A stretch of DNA of 64,000 nt from Megaleporinus macrocephalus. Its lineage: Eukaryota; Chordata; Actinopteri; Characiformes; Anostomidae. Numbering within the stretch: the stretch's first letter is position 1; each line of letters begins with the position of its first letter. Where the stretch lies: contig CM038710.1 in assembly GCA_021613375.1 (NCBI GenBank), forward strand, positions 31,051,136 through 31,115,135. Reading direction: 5' to 3'. Under the pieces are notes generated by a model. That model was given only the letters and a program-made list of their open reading frames with translations, was not told where the DNA came from and did no database searches. Shown piece after piece: positions 36,720 to 48,216 of this stretch. The position numbers were made by a program, and so were the translations under genes.

Positions 36720-36788
36720 TGAAAGCGAGAGAGTGAGAGAGACAGAAAGAGAAAGCGAGGGACAGAGGGACAGAGAAAAAGGTCAGGG
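36720..36788 (+). repeat. GA-rich tract
   Basis: Purine-rich sequence of imperfect gaga/gaaag units, complementary in composition to the preceding pyrimidine tract. Confidence 0.85.
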
Positions 36789-38221
36789 GTGAACCGTTGG
36801 CCCTCTTGTATACACTATCAAACGCGCACAGGCCACAGAAGTGGGAAAACAGAGCGAGAGCCTAAAATAAACGCCCATTACTGTCTGCCTCTGATGAGAC
36901 ACACAGAGCAGGACGCTCTTTGTGAAGCCTCGTCACTGAGGAGACTCACGCACACACTCGCACACGGACCACTGAAGCTCATCAAACGCCGGCCTTCCAA
37001 ACAGCGGCGCTTCAGCCCACTCGACAGTGTGATCGGCCGTCTTACATGAACCCCACGCTGCGTCTCTCTCTCTCATCCTCTCTCCCTGCGCAGGCTTAAT
37101 GATGTGGCGGCCATGTTGGAGCCCAGGAGCCGCGCGCAGCTTCCTGCACTGCAGCGGCCACTACAGAGCCGGAATGGTGCGTGGGCGGCGGCGGAGACGC
37201 TTCTGAAGGGTTTTCCTCTCTTTCCTTATTCCAGCTGCGTGCTGCCAGCAGAGCTGCGCTCTTTTCTGCAGATAAAAGCCCTTTCTGTGATATACACACA
37301 CAGCCTTCACACTTTCCTTGCTCTTTTCTTCTCCATTCATAGAAGCGTACACACTTTTCCATCCTCTGTTCTCTCTCTCTCTCTCTCTCTGTCCTACAGT
37401 CTGTAAATATCCTCTTTCAAATGACAGCCAACTACTCCCTCACTTTACTAGGGACTATTGTGTTTCTGCTCTGGGATTTTTATATATATTTTTTCCTTCT
37501 TGTTGCGACTCGTTGACAGTTATTATTGTACCCACGCTGCAGACCAAATTAATCATTCGTTTTATGGTAGAAGCCGGAGCCGTTGGCCCTGAGTCCAGAT
37601 ACAGGGGCATTAGGTTTGCTCGCTGACTAAGGAACATAAATGAATCTCTCTCAACCATGCCACGGTTATTAAAGGCAGCTTATGAAATGGCCAGCGGGAG
37701 AATGGCTGTCGCTCCTTTATAACACGGTGAGTGATCGTCCCGCTCGCACTGTTTTGACTGCTTAGCATCAGCGCCGTGGCACTTTCTCTCTGCACAGTAC
37801 GAAGCTGAAGCAAAACCTAAAGCTGTGCAATCGCGGCACACTCAACTTTGGAACAGCCTTTACCTGATTTCATAATTACTTTTAAAGCTTTAATAATATT
37901 TATTCCACTGGAGTCAATCAGCCAAGACATGTTTGCCACCCAAAGTTTCCTTCTGTAGTTTTGCACTACAGGACTAATGTAGCTCATGAGTAATACAAGC
38001 TTATGCACGCTGATTAGCATTGCACATACCTAAAATATCATTTACTTGCCTGAAACCATCATGATCATATTTGCATATACCTAATAATAGAATTATAGTC
38101 AGATTCTGTAATTATCTGATTATTCAAGTCGTCATGTAAATAACAAGTGCCGCAATTTTGGCTCAGCAGTTGGATTTTGGCGCTTGCACACTCTTACTCT
38201 GATTTCCTTCACATATCCCAG

Positions 38222-38550
38222 TCTGCACAGAGGTGTAGTGGTCAGCTCTGTCGCCTCACAGCAAGACGATCCGGGTTCGAGCTGTAACCGGTCGGTGCCG
38301 TTCTGTGTGGATCTTGCATGTTCTCCCCCGTGCTTGAGTGGGTTTTCTTGGGGTGCTCCAGTTTCCTCACACAGTCCAAACACATGCATGTTAGGTTGAT
38401 CAGTCACTCTAAATTGACTGTGTGAGTGTGTGTTGGCCATGCAATGGACTGGAGACCTGTCCTGTTTGCCCGATGACGCTGGGATTGGCTCCAGCGCCCC
38501 CCATGACCCTGACTAGCAGGATAAAGCAGAAGATAATAGATGGATGGATG
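38222..38550 (+). mobile_element. tRNA-derived SINE (V-SINE-like)
   Basis: An A-box-like gaggtgtagtggtcagc (from 38230) and B-box ccgggttcgagctg (about 38271) are followed by the conserved body phrases ttgcatgttctccc, gtttcctcacacagtccaaa, ctctaaattgactgtg and ggattggctccagcgccccc, and end in atggatggatg. This is a nearly complete copy of a widespread fish SINE. The V-SINE assignment is from memory of the family layout. Confidence 0.75.
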
Positions 38551-39380
38551 TCCCAGTCTGAGCATAAGCAAACCACAAGATAGCAACAAGATATTTGTAG
38601 CATAAGGCTGAAACTACATAATTAATCTTTTAGCTTATGTATTTTCTTGTTTTCAGGTAAAGCAATGTGGCATGAAGTTCGAGTTGTACAGTTTACGTCG
38701 TGTCTTATTCTGTGAGTTAGTTGGCTGGTTGCAGTGCACTTATCCGATTATTGTCTGACTCATATAGACCTGGAGTTTCCTCATTTTCTCAAATACATGT
38801 AAACACGGTAAACTAATCAATGAGCAAATCTAATTTTCTGCAGTTATTACTTTATTAAGTGCATGTAAACACACTCCATGTTGATTTGCTCAGTAATCTC
38901 TAATAGAAGTGATTATGTGGTTTCTGAAACTGTAGAACTGAACTGTTGCATAAAAATGGACAAACGTCCAGGCAAACTTCATCCTTCAGGACAGCTGCTA
39001 CTTCTGTTTTTGGCTATGCAGTGTTCTTTTATCCTTTTCAGCCACCTCAAGATTGCAGCAGCAGACTTTGGCTGATTGACTACATTTTGGCTAAAGGATT
39101 TAGTTTAACTTTCCTAGTTCTTTACATGTGATTGATGTGTATTTCTTTATGGACCTTGTAAGGTTTTTACTTGCTCTAAATATGTTTTGTATGCTTTAAA
39201 GTGTTTTTTTTCCTCTGGGTTTAGATATAATGTTGAATTGTGGATCACTTTGTAATCTCAGTTTAGAAAAGTCTAGAAAAGTCGAGATTATTATTTTTAA
39301 CAAGCGCTGTATTCTTCTCCAACAGTTTGATGAAAGGTTTCTTTCCCTGTCTACCTCTCTATCTCGCTCTCTCTCTGCAG

Positions 39381-39533
39381 AAAGTAAGTTTGGAGTTCTA
39401 CATTGATGTGCATGCTCACTCCACCATGATGAACGGCTTCATGTATGGCAACGTGTTTGAGGAGGAGGAGCGTGTGCAGAGACAGGCCGTCTTCCCACGC
39501 CTGCTGTGCCACAACGCACCCGACTTCTCTCTC
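39381..39533 (+). CDS. agbl4: agbl4 (CCP6) exon with the third zinc ligand (HAHS)
   Basis: Fourth coding exon in the window, 153 nt, exactly 51 codons, phase 0 at both ends. It encodes KVSLEFYIDVHAHSTMMNGF, then MYGNVFEEEERVQRQAVFPR and LLCHNAPDFSL. The first His of HAHS (39411-39413) is the expected third zinc ligand of M14 peptidases. The acceptor ctctctctctgcag has a strong CT polypyrimidine tract, and the donor is gtgagt. Because the exon is symmetric, skipping would keep frame but remove a zinc ligand. It lies 17.6 kb after the preceding exon, the largest fully contained intron here. Confidence 0.96.
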
Positions 39534-42500
39534 GTGAGTCTGTGTCTCTCTCTCTCACACACACACACTCTCTCTTACTCTGAACCTTTCTCTCTATTTC
39601 TCACACATGCTCTCCTTCTCTATCTCACTCTCTCCACCTTTTTTTCACTCCGCTTTAAGGATAGCACTATACCCTAAGAAAAAAACTCAAAATGCTACAG
39701 TCAGGTTACTGAGTAAAAATGACTCCTGCCGTATACATTTATTTATTATTTAGTGATAGTAACTCACTGAGCATGAGCTGCAATGTGACATAGATTTTTT
39801 TTTTTTTTTTTATTACTTTATTTTATACTGTATATACTATATATAATATACACTAGATATCTTATATTTATTGTTTAATTTATGCTTTGATTGTATTTGC
39901 TTTAAGTTTACTTTATACTTACTCAATACTTGCTTTGTACTGAATACAGTATATACTATATAATTTATACTTACTTTAAGATTAGTCTGTACTTTTGAAG
40001 ATCTAATTACAATCCAGAATATCTGATTTACCATAACATGTGCTTTTTTATGCAAGGCAAAGTATAAAAGCATAAATTACATGAACAGTAACAATATTTT
40101 CCATTCAATTGAATCTTCAAATCAACTTCAGCCCTCTGCCACTTTTACAGTGTAATACTGTGCAAACAGAAATTGGGCTACACATTTTAAGCTCTGCACC
40201 AGATCATAATCCCGGTTTAATCCTTGTCTTTCGAATCTGATTGAAAACTAAGGGTGTATTTTTCTTTTATAATCATACCAGTTATTATTAAATGCTCCCC
40301 ATGACACTCTGATATTTAGTTATCTGCTCCATCCACATTGGGAAATAGCTTTTATTCTTTCATCTCAGCTGTTTTTCTCTCCACACTATTCTCATTAACA
40401 TTATTGGCATTTTGCTAAAATTCAATACGCCCCATAAATTAGTGAATTTTTCGTTTCTGAAACGTTCCAGCTCACCGTGTGCTATTTTCCTCTAACCTTT
40501 TCAAATGTGCGCAACGAGACAATAAGCAGACTCAATAGTGCTGATGAGTTGTCTATAAGGGTGCAGAGACGTCTTCAGCCATTTCTCCACGGAAGATCTT
40601 TCAGACGCATTAGGAACAGCATACTGATGAGGGGGCTTTCATGTGTGTGTGTGTGTGTGTGTGTGTGTTTGAGCAAGAACTAACATGGAGCCTATAGCAC
40701 TTAGAAGACTAGTCTGGTATTCCGAGTTTGAACTGTTCCTTAGTTTTGTGCTCAGAATTGCATGCTTCTCACCTGGTGTGCTCACTTATCCTAACAAAAC
40801 ATACAGCACATATAGACAAAAGACATGTTAATTTAATAGTTATCTTATTTACTTATTCTCAGTTTATTTGCTGCAAAAGAGGGAGTTACATTACATAATG
40901 AGAGTTTTCGTTTGTATTAGGTTAATTAGATTTATTCCAAGGGCATAGATTTGCTCTTGACCTTGGTGTGGACCTCCCCATTGCCTGTTTTTTCTTGTTG
41001 TTGTTTTCTCTTTGCTGTGTGATAAAACAATAAAGGGCTGATGTACTACATATTTTATTCTACGTGCTTTTAAGATATTCTGAATAACAATTCATAATTT
41101 CATTAATGAATTATATAATGTTAAATTAATGTTAAACTAATGTCGTTTAGACTTCAGTTTACTTCAGCCATAGTGCAAATGAAACATACACATCTCATAT
41201 ATTAGGAATAATAAAAGTAGATGGAGCTGCATGATCTCCACAAAACCAACAACGTAACAATCACAGAAAAACAATCCCTCGCAATGTGTCAATGAAAGCA
41301 CAAGACATATTTTCATCCAGATAGTGCTGCCACTTTCAAACCAATAAGCAGCGAGTTTACATCTAAAGACTTATTATCTTTACTTCAGCCATAGTCTCAT
41401 ACATCAGGGTTAATACATGGAGCACATGGAGCAAATTAATGGTGGGAAAAATTCAATAATCACTTGATATTGGTGGGGACACGTCACTTCCGTTAATGCT
41501 AATTCTACGCCCCCCTATTCTTCATTCCAAGGATATCTTATTGATATTGAAACATATATTCTTAATCCCTCAAAGGCAAATTCCACAGTTTTTTTTTAAT
41601 GTCTGAGACATTCAGAGTGGTTTGACTGTAGAGAAGCAGTCAAACATGGTCTGAGGTTTTATATGTATTGTGGAGGATGCTAAAACAGAGTAAATTGGAA
41701 AAAAGATTCTTCTTTGGGCGCTATTTATAAATCACATGATAGTTTAGCAGTAGATTCTGAGTTATGTTTTCAGTATTCAAAGTGATTTATTGTAAATAAA
41801 TCATATATTTTCAAACAGATGGTACTCAATATGTACATATACCACCACACACCTTCATTCTGTATTACGCAGCAGGTTAGTAAAAAACATTGAACTGTTC
41901 ATACTGTGATATCTATGTTAATTTGTTTTGCAAGCATAATCTACTGTTAACTAACTATACTTGGCAGATTACTTGGCCCAATTTAGAGGATGAATATGTT
42001 TTTTTAAATAAAAGAGTTTGAGGAAATACATTCAGACACAGCTGAACTAATATGTTTTATTATGTCACAGAAACAAGCCTGTTTAGATATATTCACCTTT
42101 TCAGCCTACTGAAGTTTAGTTGCACTCATTAACAATGAAGGTATAAGAAATTAACTGATTTTTGAGTAATGCGCAATACAGGGCAGCCAGTCCCATCAGA
42201 GGTCATTCATATATATCAGTCTTAAAGGGCACAGTAACTAAAACACCCTGTGTAATTCTAAGGGATGAACAACAGTTGGACGTTGTTTGTAGAGAGATTA
42301 ATAATGATTGTGATAATAGTGCACAAAATGTTGTTCAAGTGTATAATCTATAATACTACATCAAATTATGAGTCAAACCCTGGTGTATTTATTGTATTGC
42401 ATGTTGCCTACTTTTCATACAAGCAATAAGCCTCTCAAGGTTGTATCTTACAGTGATCTTAATCCACTTTACACACATTTGCCATGGAACAATGACAGTA

Positions 42501-44856
42501 CTGCCTGACTTTTCTAGGCTTACTGGTTTAATAAGGCTTAAGGTTGGTGACTGAATAATAAGAGTGGAATCATTGGCTGAAGTGAATGGAGTATATTTTG
42601 ACCATGCCTCAGCTCTAATGCTGTATTTGTAGTTTGTTGTGTTTTTTCAACGTAGAGTTTCTCTGACCTGCACCCGTGACCTTCAGAGCTCACACAGTGT
42701 GACATTTCACAGCTGTGCTGGTACCGTATAGCCAGAGGAATAACCTTTACTGTTCAGTCAGCCATTCAGCGCTCCTTCTCTTTTCTCTCGGCCCAACACA
42801 AAGAGCACTCACACCCATTTCACTCCGTCTTATACACACACAAATGTCATGCTGTCTATGATATGCTGTAAATGCTGGTAGTGTGAGCAACCTGCAGAAG
42901 GCTGAGCAACGTTGCTTCCTGCTGTGTGAATGTATGTGTGGGACACTGTATTACACCTCGGCTTGGCCTTCAATGTTTCATCATCAGAAAACCCACCAAG
43001 TTAATTATTTAGTTTAGTTACTTATTTCTTATTAGGTTTAGTTAAAGAATACATTGAAAGTAATAATAGAGAGCTGTTTTTTAATAACTATACAGTTTTA
43101 CTGTATAGACGAGACATAAAATGTGTATATAGTATATTTTTTAACAATAGATATCACAGTGTATCTTTACCAACTGGTTACAGAAGCTAAAGTTGGATAT
43201 ATAAATGAAAAGCAATCTACTTATATGAATAATGATATTAGAATTTAAATTAAAATGGGTATTTTATTATGAAGACACACTCCAGTGATTGAAGTTGTAG
43301 GATGGTCATTACCTGTTTTACCTGTAATGAAGAAAGCATAGTGTATTATTATGATAAATGCTTTTTTCTAGATTATATTATAGTGCAGATTATATTACAG
43401 AGCATGAATTTAACAACGAGCAATACATTCTGCAACATCTTTCACAATATGCATAGGACTGAACATATAAACATTAATAAATGCATATACTTCAGAGATT
43501 TACCCGTTTTAAAAAATACATGTTATGCAATTCATGAATTATTTTGATAATTTCTGCCTGTAGTGTCTTAAATTGTATTATTCAGTAACTATGTGGACTA
43601 CAATTAAAACAGGTTACTTTTATGCCACATAGATGTGAGTATATGCCACATAGTGGAACTGAAACTGAAGAAGTAGCAGCAAGGCAATTCCAGAAGGGTG
43701 TCCCCAAACTTTTGAAAGGCAGTGTATACCTGTAACCTATTGTTCTCATGCTGTTTGTGTGTTACGGATTGTTTTGTGTGTGGGTGAGTATATGTAACAC
43801 TAGGGGACAGAGGGCACTTCTCTAGCTGGCGTGCTGCCCTTCTTCTCTGCCTATTCAGCACCCAGCTCAGCCCAAAGTTCAGGCAGCATATTGACGCAGC
43901 GCTGCCTCGAGAGAGGGCCTTGTCTCGGTTGCACTTAGCCGCTAGCTACATGTCACACTGACACCAGATCAGTCACCTCCAGCGCACACAGCAAACGTTT
44001 ACCAGCCATTAGAGCTGAGCCAAGAAAACCCGCAGAAACTTCTGCAATGTGCAGACTAAGCACACAGCAAGAGTGAAAGTGGCTAGCGGGGAAAAGATCC
44101 ATGACGCCCACTCACCTGCCATCATAAGAAAAGCAGCATTAATTATTAAAGTACACTAATGTACACAATAGTTATGCTCTTATTTCTACCAGTGCTGTCT
44201 CTATGCAGGCCACATGAGAGATATATCCACAATGAATTTTCCTGTTCATGCTTCATGGTCAAAAACAAAAGGTAATATGATATTAACTTATAATACTGTG
44301 CAAAATCAGAGGCCACCCTCTGAGCTTTTAGAGCAACATATACTGCTATATAGACAGCGCTGCTTTCAGGGAAGACTTAGCTAAACAAAGCTAAAACTCA
44401 TACGGCATCCACAACAACAGCATGGCTTTACAGAAGAAGAGTACAGGTGCTGAACTGGTATGCCTGCAGTCCAGACCATTCATCAATAAAACATTTGGAG
44501 CGTCATGAAACCAAAAATCCAGCAAAGAAGACCCAGAACTGTTGAACATTACACAAGAATAGAACATTTCTCTCCCAAAACTCCAGCAATTGGTCTCACC
44601 TCTATAAAATATGGGCTAATAAATACAAATCACTGTGTCTTTGATAATGGCCATTGAGTAGCTAGCAAATAATAGTGGTAGTAAAAGTTTCTCGCTTTTA
44701 CTTTTTAAAACTGAACGAGCAAATATATTTATAGTTTCTTGCAGAGGTTGAGGTTAGGGTTAGATTTAGGGTTGGACATCTAGTTATTTTTATATAATAC
44801 ATATGGGACCCCACATCCTGACAGTTTAATAATAAGCCTGTGTGTTTCCCCTGCAG
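39534..44856 (+). other. agbl4: agbl4 intron (5.3 kb)
   Basis: Phase 0 GT-AG intron. CT then CA repeats (39549-39573) lie just inside the donor, and a short GTGTGT lies 9 to 14 bases before the acceptor CAG. The interior is mostly AT-rich unique sequence (39.7-42.6 kb) in which I see no gene or named repeat. It is followed by a short relic with the phrase ccccaaacttttgaaaggca near 43.70 kb and a Tc1-like transposase relic at 44.29-44.64 kb. Confidence 0.88.
44292..44640 (+). mobile_element. Tc1-like transposase relic (3' part)
   Basis: It begins with atactgtgcaaaatcagagg, a Tc1-like terminus, and carries the degraded coding phrases catggctttacagaagaaga, tgcctgcagtccagaccatt and ccaaaactccagcaattggt. 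These correspond to the SPDxxPIENxW-type region of a Tc1/mariner transposase. Stops and frameshifts are present. Confidence 0.6.
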
Positions 44857-45019
44857 TCCAGCACCTCATTTAACCGCGATGTGGTGAAGGCTGGGACTGG
44901 CCGGCGCTTCCTGGGTGGCCTACTGGATGACACGTCCTACTGCTACACCCTGGAGGTGTCCTTCTACAGCTTCCTCACTGCAGGCAGCACCACTCCCATC
45001 CCATACACAGAGGACAGTT
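44857..45019 (+). CDS. agbl4: agbl4 (CCP6) exon with the catalytic glutamate
   Basis: Fifth and last coding exon seen, 163 nt, starting in phase 0 and ending after one base of the next codon. It encodes SSTSFNRDVVKAGTGRRFLG, then GLLDDTSYCYTLEVSFYSFL and TAGSTTPIPYTEDS. The Glu in YTLEVSFYS (44953-44955) is at the position of the catalytic base of M14 enzymes. The acceptor is ttcccctgcag. I placed the donor at gtatcc (45020) because it leaves a single t, which lets the next exon supply the Tyr that vertebrate CCP6 has after this point. That donor is weak; the frame also stays open into the intron until a stop near 45117. The following exon was not found in the remaining 19 kb. Confidence 0.93.
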
Positions 45020-45561
45020 GTATCCTTCCATGCGTGTGTCCTCCTCTCTCCGCTGTTTCTCTTTCTCCCTCCACTCTCCATTCCTCCTCTCCTCTCTCGT
45101 CCTCTTCAAGTACTGTTTAGCATGCCTGGCAACTAATGCAGAGACGGAGAGATGAGGGAAGACAAAGATAAAGGATAAAATCTCCTCCTTTCTAGCAGGT
45201 TTGACACGGAGGAAGGTGTGGGTACTTTCATTATATTGTAATGACGATGGGAGATTCAGCTATTTTATGTTTAGGGGTACAGTGTGGCTAGTTGATCCAC
45301 CCAGACAGGGGATTTAGGGTGGCTGCTACTACTGTTTTAAGCTAGGTGATGTATGTTTGTCCATTTGTGTAGTTAATAGTGTGTTGTACAGTGTCAGCAT
45401 AAGATTATAAACAACTGTTTGAGGCAAGTGTGTAATTTCGCACTGAACACGCCACTGAGCTTACCACTGATATCAACACACTCACCTGCACTCACATGTT
45501 AGCTTGCTGCTTTATTACAAATGGTACTTTAGCATAAACTGCAAGCTAACACTGGCTATAC

Positions 45562-45778
45562 TGCTAGAAAAACCAGCATGGACTGTAGCTGGCCAGCATC
45601 AAAACTACCATATGTTGTGTTTTAGATGCTGGTATGCTGATCAAATAACATGAACATGCTAGGTACTAGCCAAACCAGCACCAAACCACCAGGAGACAGC
45701 ACATAAACCAGTGAAGACCAGCTTAGACCAGTGTGAACTTAATGCTAGTCGGTGCTAGTTTCTTCAGCAGAGTAGCTT
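45562..45778. mobile_element. fold-back MITE
   Basis: The left end ctgctagaaaaaccagcatg is mirrored by the right end gtgctagtttcttcagcag, with internal ccagcat/atgctgg words. This is a common fish non-coding fold-back element of about 215 bp. Confidence 0.65.
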
Positions 45779-46549
45779 TATCTCCAACTAGCGTGTGTAA
45801 GCTTACTTTTTGATTTATGCAGTAAAGGTAGAGCACACGTTATGTATGACGATGAACAGGCTAAGTGGAGATATAGTTAACGTCTTATGTTAGTTTAGTA
45901 CAAATTATACTAGTCTTTATGGCTTGGTTACTGGTTATATTAGAAGTTTTTCCAAGTGGGAGAGAACTACTTTGAGCACTTTGAGATTTGCTTCAAATGT
46001 AAAGTGCGTTACAAATAAAATGTATTATTATTGTTATTACTTGGCACACCAAGTATGAGTGCCTCTCATAGGAGAACTTAAGATGACCTTGTGTTAGTCT
46101 CAACAGACTCCTTTTTTACGAATATGCTGCACATCCTTTTGAATATGAAGTGTTTGAAAGTGCAGCTGTGCATTTTCTGCATTCAGTGTGAAAGCTGTTT
46201 TAAGCATTCAGTTTGCATTATTCTAACCAGCCAGCTGTAGCTTTCCATTACTTGTTAGCTGCATAGGCCATGTAGCTCCCGCACAAAACCAAAGAAGTAA
46301 ATTTCAGACACCAAACATGTATGCATGAATTGGATTTTTGCCTTTAGATTATTTTCTTTCAAAGCACTTGCACTTTTAAAACCATGCAGTGTTTTGCAGG
46401 ATGATCCAAGCCAACAAATAAACACTGGGTGTGCAGACAGGTCAGTATCTGTTTCCCTGCTGTATCCGTTCTCTCAGCATCTGCAGCAAACCGAATCCGA
46501 TCTCTGCCGGAGAGACTTGCTCTAAATGTAGTGATCAAGTACTTCAGGC

Positions 46550-46880
46550 GCATTGAATTTTTGCCCTCTCGAGGATCACGTGGGTGAAAAAAGACCCGAT
46601 TTCCCAGAATCAATGCGAAAGGAAGCTTTGTAGCCAAAAGCCGATGGCCGTGCGTCTGTCTCGCTGTCTGAAATTATCTCTCCAGCAAATGTGTACTGGC
46701 CAACAGAACACATGGCTCTGAAGCTGAATAATGAAGGCCGGGGTGATAATGTCACTCTATTGAGGTTTCTGTCCTAGCCCTTGCATTTATGTCGCTAGCC
46801 ATGACGCGCTTTTCCTCTGTTAGCAGTAGCAACACTCTTTCATTGATTTCTTAATTATTCTGGGGTCATTATCAGGCAAC
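46550..46880. promoter_or_regulatory. candidate intronic regulatory block
   Basis: Non-repetitive sequence with a CACGTG E-box (46577-46582) and a TAATTA core (46852-46857). The composition is distinct from flanking repeats. No gene is seen. An enhancer role is conjecture. Confidence 0.25.
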
Positions 46881-46978
46881 GAAGCTTTACTGGCTTTGTG
46901 AGTCATATGTGGTTTGCTGGGCCACAGGAACATACTGATACTTTTTTACATAGGTCCAGGGCTTTCCATATTATGGGA

Positions 46979-47003
46979 TTGTGTGTGTGTGTGTGTGTGT
47001 GTT
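46979..47003 (+). repeat. (GT)n microsatellite
   Basis: About 12 GT units, not near any recognised splice site. Confidence 0.92.
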
Positions 47004-47529
47004 TGACGTTCCCTCCTCACATAGGCAGAGAATGTGATCTTTAATGCGATAACCTTGCCACACGGTTCCCAACTAAATTTTGGTTGGCTATTAGATAATA
47101 TATGTATATGCATTTCCATGTATTATTTGGCACTGATCTGATATAATACATGGAAATCTGAAATAAAGTTTAGTTGTTCCAGCGAAGTTCAGACTAGCAA
47201 ACAGTAGTCTCAGTCCATCTTATACCTGTGTGTTTCCCGTTTATGTCTTGTTTTTCTTTCTGTGCATCGTGCCAAATAGCAAACGTGATTGATCATTTTG
47301 TGTGCCAGTCGAATCTCCTTTTCCTGCAGTAGTAGGCAATTCTTGGCACATTAAGTGTCAGAGGGTACTAGACTCTCCCTAGAGAGTCTAGCAATGCAAG
47401 ACTTGGTTCAGGATTAGGTTTAGAAAATTCTAGCTGCTCTTTACAAATGTATGAATATTAAAGAATATTTAACGGCTCAGTATATAAATGGTCCAAAATG
47501 ACTTGAAATGTGATCGTGCCATATTAACC

Positions 47530-48216
47530 TACAATACTGTGCAAAAGTTAGAGACCACGCTTAATTATTTATTTCATTTCAATTTCAAGTCAAAACTGCC
47601 ATTAAGTACACTTTCCAGGAGATTGGTGAGACAAAGTGACAAAAGAGTTTCAAAAAAAGGATTTCAACAAATTATTAAAAGACACAACTGCGTGAGACTT
47701 GATAGACCACCCAAACTGTCTCTATCAGATAAACAGTACTTACAACTTACATCTTTAAGAGATCCACAGTTGTGTTTATCCATCCCTCCAATGTGAGAAG
47801 GCAGTTCACTTTGCTAAGGGTCTGAAAGGATGTGTAGCTATGAAGAAGCCCTTACTAAGAAAGAGAAATAGACAAAACAGAATATTTGCAAATCAAACAA
47901 AGAAGCTGCTGAACAATGGACTGACTACCCCAAGCATAAACCTAAACATCAATCAAAGTGTTTGAGATTAGTTGTATCATGAGAGACATAAAATGCAAAA
48001 ACTGAGCTGAGCTTAGCTTTGGAGAAAAATATTTTTTTTGTGGAAAAATATCCTCTTTAAAATTCTTTTAAAAAATGAAAGCAAGTACATGAAAGCATGA
48101 AAGTAAAAATAACTAATAAAGGAAAAGCATAGACACATTAAGAACAGTAACATCTGATATTTAGTGTTTGTTTCAGAAAAAATGGATGATCTCTGAGTTT
48201 TGCACATTGCTATACT
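47530..48216 (+). mobile_element. Tc1-like element relic with both terminal repeats
   Basis: The left end atactgtgcaaaagttagag / accac is matched inversely at about 48188-48216 (ctctgagttttgcacattgc). Inside, residues such as RPPKLSLSDKQYLQL (about 47707-47751) resemble the linker after the helix-turn-helix of Tc1 transposases, followed by broken sequence. The total length of about 690 bp means roughly half the transposase is gone. Confidence 0.65.

Larger units (their letters stand above)
21734..39380 (+). other. agbl4: agbl4 intron (17.6 kb), repeat-rich
   Basis: The largest fully contained intron, phase 0. In order it holds CA runs next to the donor, the 68-bp minisatellite, a GT run (23.6 kb), a nested Tc1/hAT pair (24.3-25.2 kb), a family of related direct and inverted repeats (25.9-28.9 kb), a SINE tail and retroelement-like relic (27.6-28.4 kb), a MITE (29.07-29.29 kb), duplicated blocks (31.0-31.7 kb), a Tc1-like relic (32.6-33.3 kb), a candidate regulatory block (33.9-34.4 kb), another Tc1-like copy (34.7-35.3 kb), a long CT tract (35.6-36.65 kb), a GC-rich patch (37.1-37.25 kb) and a V-SINE-like element (38.2-38.55 kb). 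No exon was recognised inside it. Confidence 0.9.

Noticed and set aside
45020..45118. Possible extension of the last exon through the open frame
   Set aside because: The sequence after 45019 becomes low-complexity Ser/Pro/Leu (CT-rich intron) with no CCP6 similarity, and a donor giving the correct phase is present at 45020.
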